From assembly GCA_016712985.1 (NCBI GenBank), contig JADJQA010000080.1, forward strand, positions 1 to 54,335: DNA of 54,335 nt. The letters run 5' to 3'. The translations under genes and the position numbers were made by a program. Below, piece after piece: positions 41,469-50,759 of this stretch; the stretch's first letter is position 1; every line of letters begins with the position of its first letter. The notes under the pieces were generated by a model. It ran no database searches, was not told the DNA's origin, and saw only the letters and a list, made by a program, of their open reading frames with translations. Source of the stretch: Sulfuritalea sp. GTDB taxonomy: Bacteria; Pseudomonadota; Gammaproteobacteria; Burkholderiales; Rhodocyclaceae.

Positions 41469-42755
41469 TCAGGCAAAGATGTCAATCATGCCACGGCCCG
41501 CTCCTGGTCTCGCAACTGCCGTAGCTCCCGGCAACGGAAGACTCGAAGCAAAGCGCACGCCTTCGTTGCTGGCAAAACCTGGTTTGTCGCCTGGATCTTC
41601 CTTGCGCGGCGACGGATTCGGCGAATCAGAGCCCACCTGCGCCTGTCCAAGACTGACTCCGGCATCAGCCAATATTTCGCGCAGCCGATGCAGCGAGCTT
41701 TCCAGTGCTTCGCGGACCGCCGGGTTCGGCGAGGTAAATATTGCGCTGGCCTGATCGCCGTTCATGGTCAGCGAGACCTCGACGCGACCGAGGTTGGGCG
41801 GGGTCAGGACAAGATCCGCCTGCTGGCGGCCGTTGGCAACCATCCAGGTCAGTTTCTGGCCGGTTTCCTCTCGCCAGCCGGTTTGTCCCAGCGGGGTGTC
41901 GATCCGCAGGCTCGGGTTTGCCGAGGGCCCATTGCTCGGGCTGGCTGCGCCAGGTGTCATTGCCGCGGCGCGTTCCATCAGCGCATGGAAATCACTGGCA
42001 GGAGCTTCGAGGGCAGTTTGCCCGCCGTTCTTGCGGCCTGTATCGGCATTAATTGCCGCATCGGGCAGCATTTTGCCGGGAGCCTGGCCAGTTCCACCAG
42101 AGTTTGCCTGGTTCGCAGACGCGAAAGCCTGATCCATCGCTTCGCCGCTCTGCTTGCGTCGGCTTGGCTCCATGCCCGCAGTTGCTCCCGAGGGCAGCGC
42201 GTCGGTGGGTACCGCTGACCGTGTCCCTGCAGTGCCCGCGGGCGGCGCCGCGAGGGTTGCAGCCGGTGTCGCGGGCAGGCCACCTGCAGCGCTGGCCGCG
42301 GCTAGCGCGGCAGGGAGGATTGCAGTCGGTGTCGTGGGCAGGCCAGCGAGTATCCGGGCCGAGCCTGGCTCGGTGGCCGCCAGAAGTTCAGGCAACCGCT
42401 GCTCTTCAGCGCTGGTTTCCGTGACAGCAGCGGGAGCCGAGGCTTGGCCGCTTGCACTTGCTGGATTGGCGCCCAGAAAGGGCAGCAGCAGCGCGAGATC
42501 AACGCTGGTTGCCGCGTTCCCGGCATCGACTTGGGTCGGCACCGCCGAGGAATCCGTGTTTTCGACCGCATCGGTGTCCGACCTGCCCATCCGGGACTTG
42601 AGCACGGCGGCGAATGGCGATTCCGCCGCGCTGTCCAGGTTCGCCCCGGCGCTTGCTACGGGCCGACTGCTCGCTTCGCCTTGATTGAGTGCATTGGCGT
42701 TGCCTGTCCCGCTCGGGGGCAAGCTTGGCGTGGCGTTGATCATCAGCTCGGACAT
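41469..42755 (-). CDS. fliK: FliK, hook-length ruler
   Basis: A 428-residue secreted ruler that triggers the FlhB switch. The N-terminal two thirds are low-complexity, Ala/Pro/Ser-rich, with an imperfect tandem copy around GLPTTPTAILPAALAAASA and GLPATPAATLAAP. The C-terminal Flg_hook domain (about 290-385) contains LTWMVANGRQQADLVLTPPN followed by LGRVEVSLTMNGDQASAIF and VREALESSLHRLREILADAG. It is 60 bases after fliJ and before fliL. Confidence 0.92.
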   Translation of the reverse strand: MSELMINATPSLPPSGTGNANALNQGEASSRPVASAGANLDSAAESPFAAVLKSRMGRSDTDAVENTDSSAVPTQVDAGNAATSVDLALLLPFLGANPASASGQASAPAAVTETSAEEQRLPELLAATEPGSARILAGLPTTPTAILPAALAAASAAGGLPATPAATLAAPPAGTAGTRSAVPTDALPSGATAGMEPSRRKQSGEAMDQAFASANQANSGGTGQAPGKMLPDAAINADTGRKNGGQTALEAPASDFHALMERAAAMTPGAASPSNGPSANPSLRIDTPLGQTGWREETGQKLTWMVANGRQQADLVLTPPNLGRVEVSLTMNGDQASAIFTSPNPAVREALESSLHRLREILADAGVSLGQAQVGSDSPNPSPRKEDPGDKPGFASNEGVRFASSLPLPGATAVARPGAGRGMIDIFA

Positions 42756-42814
42756 GGGGCTTCCCTCACGACATGGGTGTTCATCAGGCTGACAAACGCA
42801 AGGGCTGTGCCACC

Positions 42815-43261
42815 TTACTCTTTGATCTTGTCTTCATGCCTGCGGGCGCCATGTTCGTCGCTGAGCTTCTGCTCCTTACGATGATCCTCGTAGGCGATTC
42901 GAGACCGGTGGCGATCCGACAGGGTATCGAAGGCCTTGAGCCGTCCTTGCCTGGCTACCCACTCGCGCTGGCCGGCGACTGTGCGCTGTTTGGTATCCGT
43001 GACGGCAGAGTCGGCCTGTTTGACGGCCTCATCCAGTCTCGCGAGGAAGCCGGCGTAGTTCCGCCATTCGCCCGGACGCAATCCATCCCTTGCGGCAAGC
43101 ACAAAACGCGTCCGATATTCCTCGCGGTATTCGACCAGCAGGCCATGCCGCCGCGACGCCTCCTGTTCGCCCGCGATCAATTCGCCGAGCTTTCGTCCGG
43201 CCTCTTCAAGGCGCAACTGCGAAAGCTCGAGCAGGGATTGGAGAGGGAATGCGCGAGTCAT
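42815..43261 (-). CDS. fliJ: FliJ, export ATPase stalk and chaperone escort
   Basis: A 148-residue, almost wholly helical coiled-coil protein: FPLQSLLELSQLRLEEAGRK, then GLLVEYREEYRTRFVLAARD and FLARLDEAVKQADSAVTDTK. It ends with a highly charged tail. FliJ sits in the FliI hexamer and links it to FlhA. Short family sequence motifs make it recognisable mainly by position after fliI and by the helix pattern. Confidence 0.9.
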   Translation of the reverse strand: MTRAFPLQSLLELSQLRLEEAGRKLGELIAGEQEASRRHGLLVEYREEYRTRFVLAARDGLRPGEWRNYAGFLARLDEAVKQADSAVTDTKQRTVAGQREWVARQGRLKAFDTLSDRHRSRIAYEDHRKEQKLSDEHGARRHEDKIKE

Positions 43262-43292
43262 GGCTGATCAAAGGGAAACGCGAGCGGCTATC

Positions 43293-44687
43293 TTACTTCG
43301 CACCGAACAACTCGGCCAGAGCTTGCCGCGAAGAGGCCAGATCAGCCTGTTCGCCCATCTGCTGCTGGAGAAACGCCTCCATACGCGGATTCATGACAAT
43401 GGCGCGGTCGATGAGCGGATCGGATCCCGCGGCATAGGCGCCCACCGCGATCAGGTCGCGCGCCCGCTTGTGGCTTGAATACAATTGCTTGAACTGCCGC
43501 ACCTGTTCCAGTTGGTCCGCCGCGATCAGGTTGGGCATGACGCGCGAGATGGATTGCTCAATGTCGATCGCCGGGTAGTGTCCGGCATCGGCCAGAAGCC
43601 GGTCGAGCACGATATGACCATCGAGAACGGCGCGCGCGGCGTCGGCGATCGGGTCCTGCTGATCGTCGCCCTCGACCAGCACCGTGTAGAAGGCGGTGAT
43701 CGAACCGCCGCCGGCCGGGCCGTTGCCGGCGCGTTCGACCAGTTGCGGCAGGCGGGCAAAGACAGAGGGCGGGTAGCCGCGCGTGACCGGTGGCTCGCCA
43801 ATCGCCAGCGCGATTTCGCGTTGCGCCATGGCGAATCGGGTCAGCGAATCCATGATCAGCAGCACATGCCGGCCCTGGTTGCGGAAATGTTCGGCAATCG
43901 ATGTGGCATAGGCAGCTCCTTGCAGTCGCCGCAGCGGACTGACGTCGGCCGGGGCGGCAACCACCACCGAACGGGCGCGGCCTTCGTCGCCAAGATTGAG
44001 TTCGATGAATTCCTGGACTTCGCGCCCACGTTCCCCAATCAGGCCGACGACAATTACGTCGGCCTGCGTGTAGCGGGCCATCATGCCCAGCAGCACGCTC
44101 TTGCCCACACCCGACCCGGAAAACAGGCCAAGGCGCTGGCCGCGCCCCACAGTCAGCAAGGCGTTGATGGCGCGGATGCCGACATCCATCGTGTGTCGGA
44201 TCGGTTCGCGCATCAGCGGGTTCAACGGGCGGCTGGCCAAAGAGCGCGTTTCCTTGGAGTCCAACGGTCCAAGGCTGTCCAGCGGGCGGCCATTGCCGTC
44301 GACTACGCGCCCCAGCAGCGCGCTGCCTACCGGCAGATGCTTGGCGCGATCCGGTGCGCGTCGCAGCGGCCGCGCGACTTGCCCCGGTGCAGGGGCCGGC
44401 TGCGGGGGCTCCATGGGGATGACCAGCGCGCCTGGCGCGAGGCCGTAGACATCTTCTGCCGGCATCATGAACAGACGATCCCCAGCGAAGCCGACCACTT
44501 CGGCTTCGACCGTGCCATTGCCGGGAATTTGTACCAGGCAACCCGAACCCAGCGGCAGTTTGAGCCCCGACGCTTCCATGACAAGGCCATTGATGCGCGT
44601 CAGGCGTCCGGCAATTTGCCAAGGCTTGATCTCGGCCAGGTGTTCGCGGCAGTCGACGAGAAAGCGCGACAGATCGGAGGGGTTCAT
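43293..44687 (-). CDS. fliI: FliI, flagellum-specific export ATPase
   Basis: A 464-residue ATPase related to F1-beta. The start at 44687 overlaps the fliH stop by 4 bases. It contains Walker A GLFSGSGVGKSVLLGMMARY, GLIGERGREVQEFIELNLGD, Walker B HVLLIMDSLTRFAMAQREIA and GEPPVTRGYPPSVFARLPQL. An extra proline-rich segment (PPQPAPAPGQVARP) lies in the N-terminal barrel. It energises substrate unloading at the export gate. Confidence 0.96.
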   Translation of the reverse strand: MNPSDLSRFLVDCREHLAEIKPWQIAGRLTRINGLVMEASGLKLPLGSGCLVQIPGNGTVEAEVVGFAGDRLFMMPAEDVYGLAPGALVIPMEPPQPAPAPGQVARPLRRAPDRAKHLPVGSALLGRVVDGNGRPLDSLGPLDSKETRSLASRPLNPLMREPIRHTMDVGIRAINALLTVGRGQRLGLFSGSGVGKSVLLGMMARYTQADVIVVGLIGERGREVQEFIELNLGDEGRARSVVVAAPADVSPLRRLQGAAYATSIAEHFRNQGRHVLLIMDSLTRFAMAQREIALAIGEPPVTRGYPPSVFARLPQLVERAGNGPAGGGSITAFYTVLVEGDDQQDPIADAARAVLDGHIVLDRLLADAGHYPAIDIEQSISRVMPNLIAADQLEQVRQFKQLYSSHKRARDLIAVGAYAAGSDPLIDRAIVMNPRMEAFLQQQMGEQADLASSRQALAELFGAK

Positions 44688-45355
44688 TCTTCCGCCGTGT
44701 CGATCCACGAGGCGTGCTGACCAAGGGCTTCCACCACGCGCCGCCAGCGGGCAGCAAGGGTCGCATCAAGATGACTGCCGCCGGCTTCGATGATCACGTC
44801 GCCGCGCTGGAGCCGGGGGTCTTCATGAATCCGGTGTCCGGCATGGGCAAGTTGGTCCCCCGCGCGCAGACGCGCCAGCGCGGCATCCTCGGGATGAAGG
44901 TGGATCGCCGCGTGCAGCAAAGGCAGTTGCTGCAGGGCTTCGCGGATGACTCCCAGCAGCAGTTCCGGTTTCACTTCGACCGCCTGCCGGACCACCTGGC
45001 GACCGACTTCGATGCTCAAGGCCAGCAAGTCATCGGCCACCGTCAGGTTGAGTTCCGCGATGCAGCTTTCAAGCTTCTCGACGGTTTGCGCCAGACGCAA
45101 GGCTTCCGCGCGTCCCATGGATTCGGCTTGTGCCTGGCCCGCGGCAAGGCCCTCGGCGAACCCGGCGGCGTACCCGGTCTGCCGGGCTTCCTGTCGCGCG
45201 TGTTCGCGGATCCGCTCGATTTCTTCGTCGTTGAGCGCGGATGATCCCGCCTTGGCAACAGTAGCGTCTGTCGACTCCGCGGCCGAATCGAAGCTGGCGA
45301 GTTCCCAGCGTTCCCAGGCGCTCAGCAATGATTTGGGATGTTCGGTGCTGGTCAT
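44684..45355 (-). CDS. fliH: FliH, export ATPase regulator
   Basis: A 223-residue protein. The start overlaps the fliG stop as ATGA. A coiled coil with small-residue GxxxG-like repeats (GYAAGFAEGLAAGQAQAESM) is the family hallmark, followed by LALSIEVGRQVVRQAVEVKP and the FliI-binding C-terminal domain with RGDVIIEAGGSHLDATLAAR. FliH docks FliI to the C-ring. Confidence 0.94.
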   Translation of the reverse strand: MTSTEHPKSLLSAWERWELASFDSAAESTDATVAKAGSSALNDEEIERIREHARQEARQTGYAAGFAEGLAAGQAQAESMGRAEALRLAQTVEKLESCIAELNLTVADDLLALSIEVGRQVVRQAVEVKPELLLGVIREALQQLPLLHAAIHLHPEDAALARLRAGDQLAHAGHRIHEDPRLQRGDVIIEAGGSHLDATLAARWRRVVEALGQHASWIDTAEE

Positions 45356-46365
45356 CAGACGAAGGCGTCGCCTTCACCTCCACCACCGAGCTGGAGCTGA
45401 CCTTCATCGGCGAGCCGGCGTGCAACCTTGAGGATTTCCTTCTGTTCGGCTTCGACCTCCGAAAGTCGCACGGGGCCTTTCGATTCGAGATCCTCCTTGA
45501 GCATCTCGGCGGCGCGCTGCGACATGTTCTTGAAAATCTTGTCGCGCAGTTCCTGCGCGGCGCCTTTCAGCGCGATGATCAGGGAATCCGATTGCACTTC
45601 GCGCAGCAGCAACTGTATCCCGCGGTCATCGATGTCCATCAGGTTCTCGAAGACGAACATTTCGTCGAGGATTTTCTGCGCAAGTTCGGGATCGTATTCG
45701 CGCACATTGTCGACAATCGCGGTTTCCACCTGCTGGCCGACGAAGTTGAGGATTTCCGCGGCATGGCGAACACCGCCCATCGCCGCCTTCTTCACATTGC
45801 CCGAGGCGTTGGCCAGAACGCGTTTCAGCGCCTCGTTTAGCTCATGCAGCGCCACCGGCTGCACCCCGTCCAGCGTGGCAATGCGCAGCAGCACATCATT
45901 CCGCAGGCGTTCGGTGAAGTTCTTCAGAATCTCCCCGGCCTGGTCGAACTCAAGGTGCACCAGGATCGTGGCGATGATCTGCGGATGCTCGTTGCGGATC
46001 ATGTCCGCCACGGTGGACGCATCCATCCATTTGAGGCCCTCGATACCGGCGGTATCACCGCCCTGCATGATGCGGCTGATCAGATTGGCGGCGCGATCAT
46101 CGCCCAGCGCCTTGGTCAGCATGGCCTTGATGGTTTCGTTGTCCACGGCAACCGGCGCGCCCTTGGCCGACTGGTCGGTGAACTCGTCGATCACCTGCTC
46201 GATGCGCTCGCGCGGCACCTGCTTCAGGGCCGCCATCGCATGACCGAGCTTCTGCACCTCCTTCGGGCCGAGATTCTTCAGAACCTCGGCGGCTTCATCC
46301 TGCCCGAGCGACAGCAGGAGAATGGCGGCTCGCTCGACACCTTCACTTTCCGGGCTCGCCGCCAT
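45355..46365 (-). CDS. fliG: FliG, rotor torque-ring protein
   Basis: A 336-residue C-ring protein that meets the stator. The N-terminal part is ERAAILLLSLGQDEAAEVLK; the middle has the EHPQ motif in RNEHPQIIATILVHLEFDQA; the torque helix is in MFVFENLMDIDDRGIQLLLR followed by EVQSDSLIIALKGA and LKDKIFKN-type RDKIFKNMSQRAAEMLKEDL. It is intact and overlaps the fliF end by 23 bases. Confidence 0.96.
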   Translation of the reverse strand: MAASPESEGVERAAILLLSLGQDEAAEVLKNLGPKEVQKLGHAMAALKQVPRERIEQVIDEFTDQSAKGAPVAVDNETIKAMLTKALGDDRAANLISRIMQGGDTAGIEGLKWMDASTVADMIRNEHPQIIATILVHLEFDQAGEILKNFTERLRNDVLLRIATLDGVQPVALHELNEALKRVLANASGNVKKAAMGGVRHAAEILNFVGQQVETAIVDNVREYDPELAQKILDEMFVFENLMDIDDRGIQLLLREVQSDSLIIALKGAAQELRDKIFKNMSQRAAEMLKEDLESKGPVRLSEVEAEQKEILKVARRLADEGQLQLGGGGEGDAFV

Positions 46366-47970
46366 CTACCCATTCCTTGATGATGTTGGCGACTGCCTTG
46401 GGATCCTTTTTCGCCAGTTCGCGCGCGTCATTCAGTTTTTCGTCGTAGCCGCGGTGGCGGTGCAGCAGGCCGTCGGCGCCGACCTCGAACTCGCCCTTGT
46501 CGGGCGCCACTCGGGGCGGGCCCGGTTCCATCAGTTTTTCAAAAACCGGCTTCAACAGGCGGGTCCACAACCAGAAGGCGGCGCCGGCGATGAGCAGGTA
46601 CCTTGCCAGTTCCAGGAGGATGGAGATCAATTTCTGGTTCTCGTAGAACGGCGTATCGGCCACGACTTCCTTCTCTGCCACCGTGAAGGGCACGTTGGCG
46701 ACATTCAAGGTGTCGCCCCGCTCCCGGCTGAAGCCCATCGCCTCGCGGGCAAGATCGGTAATCTGCTGGAGTTCGGCGGCGCTCAGCGGGATCGGTTTGG
46801 GCTTGCTCGGGTCCTTCCTGTGATTGACCACGATCGCCACCGAAAGACGGCGCACCGTTCCCGGCACACCCTTGGTGTGCCGGATGGTCTTGTCGACCTC
46901 ATAGTTGATGGTCGCGTTCTTCGTGAAGTTCTGCGAGCCGTTTGCACCGCCGGTACCTACCGGGAAATTCTGTGCGGACTGGACCAACGGGGCAGTCGCC
47001 GGTACCGGCGGCTGGTTGGTCAGGGCGCCGGGGATACCTGCCGCGGCTGCCGGTGATCCGCTGCCGACTTCGGCAGTTTGCTGGCTGCGGATCGCGGTGT
47101 CCGGGGGCGGATTGGGCTTGAAGGTCTCGGCGACCTGATCGGTTTGCGAAAAGTCGAGATCGGCCGTCACCTGGGCACGGACATTGTTCTGGCCCACTAC
47201 CGGCGCCAGGATGGCTTCGATGCGTTTGCTGTAGTCCGCCTCGACTTCGCGGACGAACCGGCGTTGGGTCGGGTCAAGGCCGGCATCGCGCGACGGGTCG
47301 CGCTGCTGCGAGATCAGTTTGCCTTCCTGGTCGATCACGCTGACATTGAGCGGACTGAGTTGCGAAACGCTGGACGCCACCAGGTTGATGATTCCGGCGA
47401 CCTGGACCGGTTCCAGCGTACGCCCGGCGTGCAGGCTGACCAGAACCGAAGCAGAGGCTTTCTGGTCGTCGCGGAGGAATGCGGTTTGTTTTGGAATCGC
47501 CAGATGCACGCGAGCGCCGCGCACGGCAGCCAGGGACTGCACCGAGCGGGCCAGTTCGCCTTCCAGGGCCCGCTGGTAGTTGATCTGCTCGGCGAACTGA
47601 CTGACGCCGAGCTTCTGGGTCTCCATCAGTTCGAAGCCGACCAGACCTCCTTTGGGCAGGCCCTGTGACGCCAGTCGCAGCCGCGTGTCATGGACCACCG
47701 CCTGCGGCACGAGAATGCTGCGACCGCCATCGCTGAAACGGTAGGGAATGTTCTGCTGTGATAGTGCCGCCACTATTTGCCCGCCATCCTTCTCGTCCTG
47801 GATCGAGAACAGCAGCGCATAGGGTGGATCCCGGGTCCACAGCCAGCCGCCAACCAGCAGCGCAAGCAGCAGTGCAGCACCCGCCATGCCCATCATTTTG
47901 GCGGGCGTCGAGCCGTCTGAAAGCTTCCATCGATATCGGGAACGTGGTCGCCCCTGTGTTTTCTTGCCAT
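46343..47970 (-). CDS. fliF: FliF, MS-ring protein (N-terminal frame uncertain)
   Basis: A large MS-ring protein with two membrane helices: one near the N-terminus (MMGMAGAALLLALLVGGWLW) and one near the C-terminus (ILLELARYLLIAGAAFWLWT). The ring domains contain GGRSILVPQAVVHDTRLRLA, GLPKGGLVGFELMETQKLGV and QFAEQINYQRALEGELARS. Just before the first helix the family motif FRRLDAR (about 47915-47895) is in a different frame from KMMGMAG; a 1-2 base change at the AAAA run near 47895 would join them. The ATG at 47970 is a plausible start but not certain. Confidence 0.9.
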
Positions 47971-48027
47971 GCTGTTTTGTCGTTACATGTCGAGGAATTT
48001 GCCCGCTCGGGGATTGTGAACCGCCCC

Positions 48028-48043
48028 AGCAAGAGCGGTTCCT
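48028..48043 (-). promoter_or_regulatory. Weak sigma-54 promoter candidate for the fliF operon
   Basis: On the minus strand AGGAAC (48043-48038) and TTGCT (48032-48028) have GG and GC 10 bases apart. The -12 half is good and the -24 half has two mismatches to TGGCAC. It lies about 60 bases upstream of the likely fliF start, between fliF and the divergent fleS. Confidence 0.4.
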
Positions 48044-48125
48044 GAAAGCAGCGGCAATTTTTGCCGGCATATCGGCGGCCTGGTTTCCTTGTTCAGCGCA
48101 GGCGATTCTGCCATTATCGACCGCG

Positions 48126-49310
48126 ATGAACGCATCCGCGGTTTCAGCCGCCCAATCCAGCAGTGTCCCGGTCGCGCCGGGCGAGGCCGAGCATCTGGCC
48201 GAAGCCTTCCGGATATTCAGCCAGGCATCGGAAGAGCTTGCCGCCGCCTATAGCGAATTGCAGGGGCAGGTCGCCCGGCTTACCGAAGAGCTGGCGGCCG
48301 CAAACGGTGCGCTGCGTCAGGAGTATCAGGAGAAGGCCGCCCTCACCGAGCGCCTGACCCTGCTGCTGGATGCGCTGCCGGCGGGAGTCGTGGTGCTCGA
48401 CGGCTCGGGCTGCGTGCTGCAGGCCAATCCGGCCGCGAGGCAGCTTCTGGGTGGCGCCCTGGTTGGCGCCGGTTGGTCGGCGATCGAGGCCGGCGTACTC
48501 GCAGCCAGCGAAACGCCGGGCGAATGCCTGGCCGGAGACCGACGACTGGCTGTCGCCGTCACCGCGCTGGATTCCGCGCGCGGGCGCATCGTGCTGCTGC
48601 ATGACGTGACCGAAACCCAGCATCTCAAGACCCAGGCCGAGCGCAACCAGCGACTGGCCGCGATGGGTGAAATGGCCGCACAACTTGCCCATCAGTTGCG
48701 CACGCCGCTCGCCGCGGCGCTGCTCTACGCGGGCAATCTGGAGAATGCGGAATTGCCCCTGGGGAGCCGCGTCTCCATCGCGCAGAAGACCGTCGAGCGC
48801 CTGAAGCACCTGGAGCGCCTGATTCAGGACATGCTGATGTTCGCGCGGGGCGAGGTGCTCGGGCGCGAGACTTTCCTCATCGCCGACCTGTTGTCCGAGT
48901 TGGCGCAAACCTTCGAAGCCCTGGCAAGAAGCCGCGGCATTGCCTTTCTGGTCACCGACGGCGCCCCCGGTGAAGCGCTGAGCGGCCATCGCAAGTCGCT
49001 GGCGGGGGCGCTGACCAATTTGCTGGAGAATGCCCTGCAAGCCGTCGAGGCGGGCGGGCGAATCGATCTCGATGCATGGCGGGATGGGTTGCAGATCGTG
49101 TTCGCGGTGCGCGACAACGGACGCGGCATGGATGCCCAAACCATCGCACGGTTGTTTGATCCCTTCTTCACGACCCGGGCCGAAGGCACGGGTCTGGGGC
49201 TCTCGATCGCGCGCGGCGTTGCCCGTGCCCACGGCGGCGGCATCGAGGTCGTCTCGAGTCCCGGCGCCGGTGCGGAGTTCCTTTTTTCGGTGCCATGTCC
49301 GACTCCCTGA
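48126..49310 (+). CDS. fleS: FleS/FlrB-type sensor histidine kinase
   Basis: A 394-residue soluble kinase without membrane helices. A coiled-coil N-terminus (SEELAAAYSELQGQVARLTE) leads into a PAS domain (about 75-165; LLDALPAGVVVLDGSGCVLQ). HisKA follows, with the phospho-accepting His in MAAQLAHQLRTPLAAALLYA, then the ATPase domain: LLENALQAVE (N box), DNGRGM, FDPFFTTRAEGTGLGLSIAR. Overlap with fleR by 16 bases and location beside fliE and fliF identify it as the flagellar FleS rather than AtoS or NtrB. Confidence 0.92.
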   Translation: MNASAVSAAQSSSVPVAPGEAEHLAEAFRIFSQASEELAAAYSELQGQVARLTEELAAANGALRQEYQEKAALTERLTLLLDALPAGVVVLDGSGCVLQANPAARQLLGGALVGAGWSAIEAGVLAASETPGECLAGDRRLAVAVTALDSARGRIVLLHDVTETQHLKTQAERNQRLAAMGEMAAQLAHQLRTPLAAALLYAGNLENAELPLGSRVSIAQKTVERLKHLERLIQDMLMFARGEVLGRETFLIADLLSELAQTFEALARSRGIAFLVTDGAPGEALSGHRKSLAGALTNLLENALQAVEAGGRIDLDAWRDGLQIVFAVRDNGRGMDAQTIARLFDPFFTTRAEGTGLGLSIARGVARAHGGGIEVVSSPGAGAEFLFSVPCPTP

Positions 49311-50692
49311 AGATTTTGGTTGTCGAAGACGATGACGCCCTGCGTGACGCGCTGCTGATCACGCTCGAAACCGCCGGGCATCGCGCCACCGGGGCCGACG
49401 GCGGCCCGGCGGCACTGACAGCGCTCGCCCGTGACAGCTTCAGCATGGTCGTCTCCGACCTGCGCATGGATCCGATGGATGGCCTCAGACTGCTGGGCGA
49501 AATCCGCAGCCGGCATCCCGGCCTGCCGGTGTTGCTGATGACCGCCTTCGGCGATGTGGACAAGGCGGTTGCCGCGATGCGCGGCGGAGCCTGCGATTTC
49601 ATGCTGAAACCTTTCGAGCCGAAGACCCTGATCCAGCAGATTGCGCGCTACGCCGTGCCGCCGCCGCCCGCCGATGGCGTGATCGCCGCCGACCCGAAAA
49701 CGCGCGAGTCCCTGCTGATTGCCGCGCGCGTGGCGGGGACGGATGCCACCGTTTTGCTGACCGGCGAATCGGGGGTCGGCAAGGAAGTATTCGCGCGCTA
49801 CATCCATGAGCAATCGACACGCGCGGGCGGTCCGTTTGTCGCGATCAACTGTGCCGCGATCCCCGACAACCTGCTCGAAGCGACGCTTTTCGGTTACGAG
49901 AAAGGCGCCTTCACCGGCGCGCAGACCGCGCAGGCCGGCAAGTTCGAGCAGGCCAACGGCGGCACCCTGCTGCTCGATGAAATATCCGAAATGCCCCTCG
50001 GACTCCAGGCCAAGCTCTTGCGGGTATTGCAGGAGCGCGAGGTTGAACGGGTGGGCGGCAAGAAGCCGGTGGCCCTGGATATTCGGGTGCTGGCCACCAG
50101 CAACCGCGATATGGGCAGCGAGGTGCGCAGCGGGCGTTTCCGCGAAGACCTCTACTATCGGCTCAACGTATTTCCGCTGGAGGTCCCGGCGCTGCGCCAG
50201 CGTCCCGGCGACATTCTGCCCCTGGCGCGGCACTGTCTGGCGAGGCAGGCTGCGGCCTCGCGTCGGGCGGCAAGATTTGCCGCGGCGGCCGAAGCGCGCC
50301 TGCTGGCCTACTCCTGGCCCGGCAACGTGCGCGAGCTGGACAACGTCGTCCAGCGCGCCCTGATCATGACAAGCGGCGAACTGATCGAGGCCGACAGCCT
50401 GCCGCTTGACGGCGCCGTGGGGCCCGTCGGCGCGTCCGCTCCAGTGGTTTCCCCTGGCGCGCAGTTCGCCCTGCCGCCAGCGCCGGTTCTTGCCAAATCG
50501 CCCGCCAGTGCTGGCTCCCCGGCCAACATGAAGGATCTCGAGCGGCAACACATCCTCGATACCCTGGCCAGATTCGGCGGCTCGCGCAAGAAGGCGGTGG
50601 CGATCCTCGGTATCTCCGAGCGCACCCTGCGCTACAAGCTTTCCCAATATCGCGCGGATGGGTTCTTCAGCGACGAGGACGAGGATGCCTGA
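49295..50692 (+). CDS. fleR: FleR/FlrC-type sigma-54-dependent response regulator
   Basis: A 465-residue NtrC-family activator. The receiver (1-120) has EDDDA and the phospho-acceptor Asp in VVSDLRMDPMDG. The AAA+ domain (about 135-365) has Walker A TGESGVGKEVF, the sigma-54 contact loop GAFTGAQ, Walker B GGTLLLDEISEMP and the arginine-finger region. After a Pro/Ala linker, a Fis-type helix-turn-helix (LERQHILDTLARFGGSRKKA with VAILGISERTLRYKL) ends the protein. It probably drives the -24/-12 promoters at flgB, flgK and fliE. Confidence 0.93.
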   Translation: MSDSLKILVVEDDDALRDALLITLETAGHRATGADGGPAALTALARDSFSMVVSDLRMDPMDGLRLLGEIRSRHPGLPVLLMTAFGDVDKAVAAMRGGACDFMLKPFEPKTLIQQIARYAVPPPPADGVIAADPKTRESLLIAARVAGTDATVLLTGESGVGKEVFARYIHEQSTRAGGPFVAINCAAIPDNLLEATLFGYEKGAFTGAQTAQAGKFEQANGGTLLLDEISEMPLGLQAKLLRVLQEREVERVGGKKPVALDIRVLATSNRDMGSEVRSGRFREDLYYRLNVFPLEVPALRQRPGDILPLARHCLARQAAASRRAARFAAAAEARLLAYSWPGNVRELDNVVQRALIMTSGELIEADSLPLDGAVGPVGASAPVVSPGAQFALPPAPVLAKSPASAGSPANMKDLERQHILDTLARFGGSRKKAVAILGISERTLRYKLSQYRADGFFSDEDEDA

Positions 50693-50706
50693 GCGGCAAC
50701 GAGACC

Positions 50707-50722
50707 CGGCACGCCGATTGCT
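50707..50722 (+). promoter_or_regulatory. Sigma-54 promoter for fliE
   Basis: CGGCACGCCGATTGCT has GG and GC separated by exactly 10 bases and one mismatch from TGGCAC-N5-TTGCA apart from the final base. It lies between the fleR stop and fliE, 38 bases before the start. Confidence 0.75.
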
Positions 50723-50759
50723 ATTTAATTCCTGAGCGAATTCAAGTAACGTTTTCCCC

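Noticed and set aside
48098..48113. Second sigma-54 site before fliF (minus-strand TGGCAGAATCGCCTGC)
   Set aside because: GG and GC are 11 bases apart, not 10, and the halves match less well than a functional site should.
48126..50692. AtoS/AtoC or NtrB/NtrC identity for the two-component pair
   Set aside because: Location between fliF and fliE and nearby sigma-54 flagellar promoters favour FleS/FleR; sequence alone would not exclude the others.
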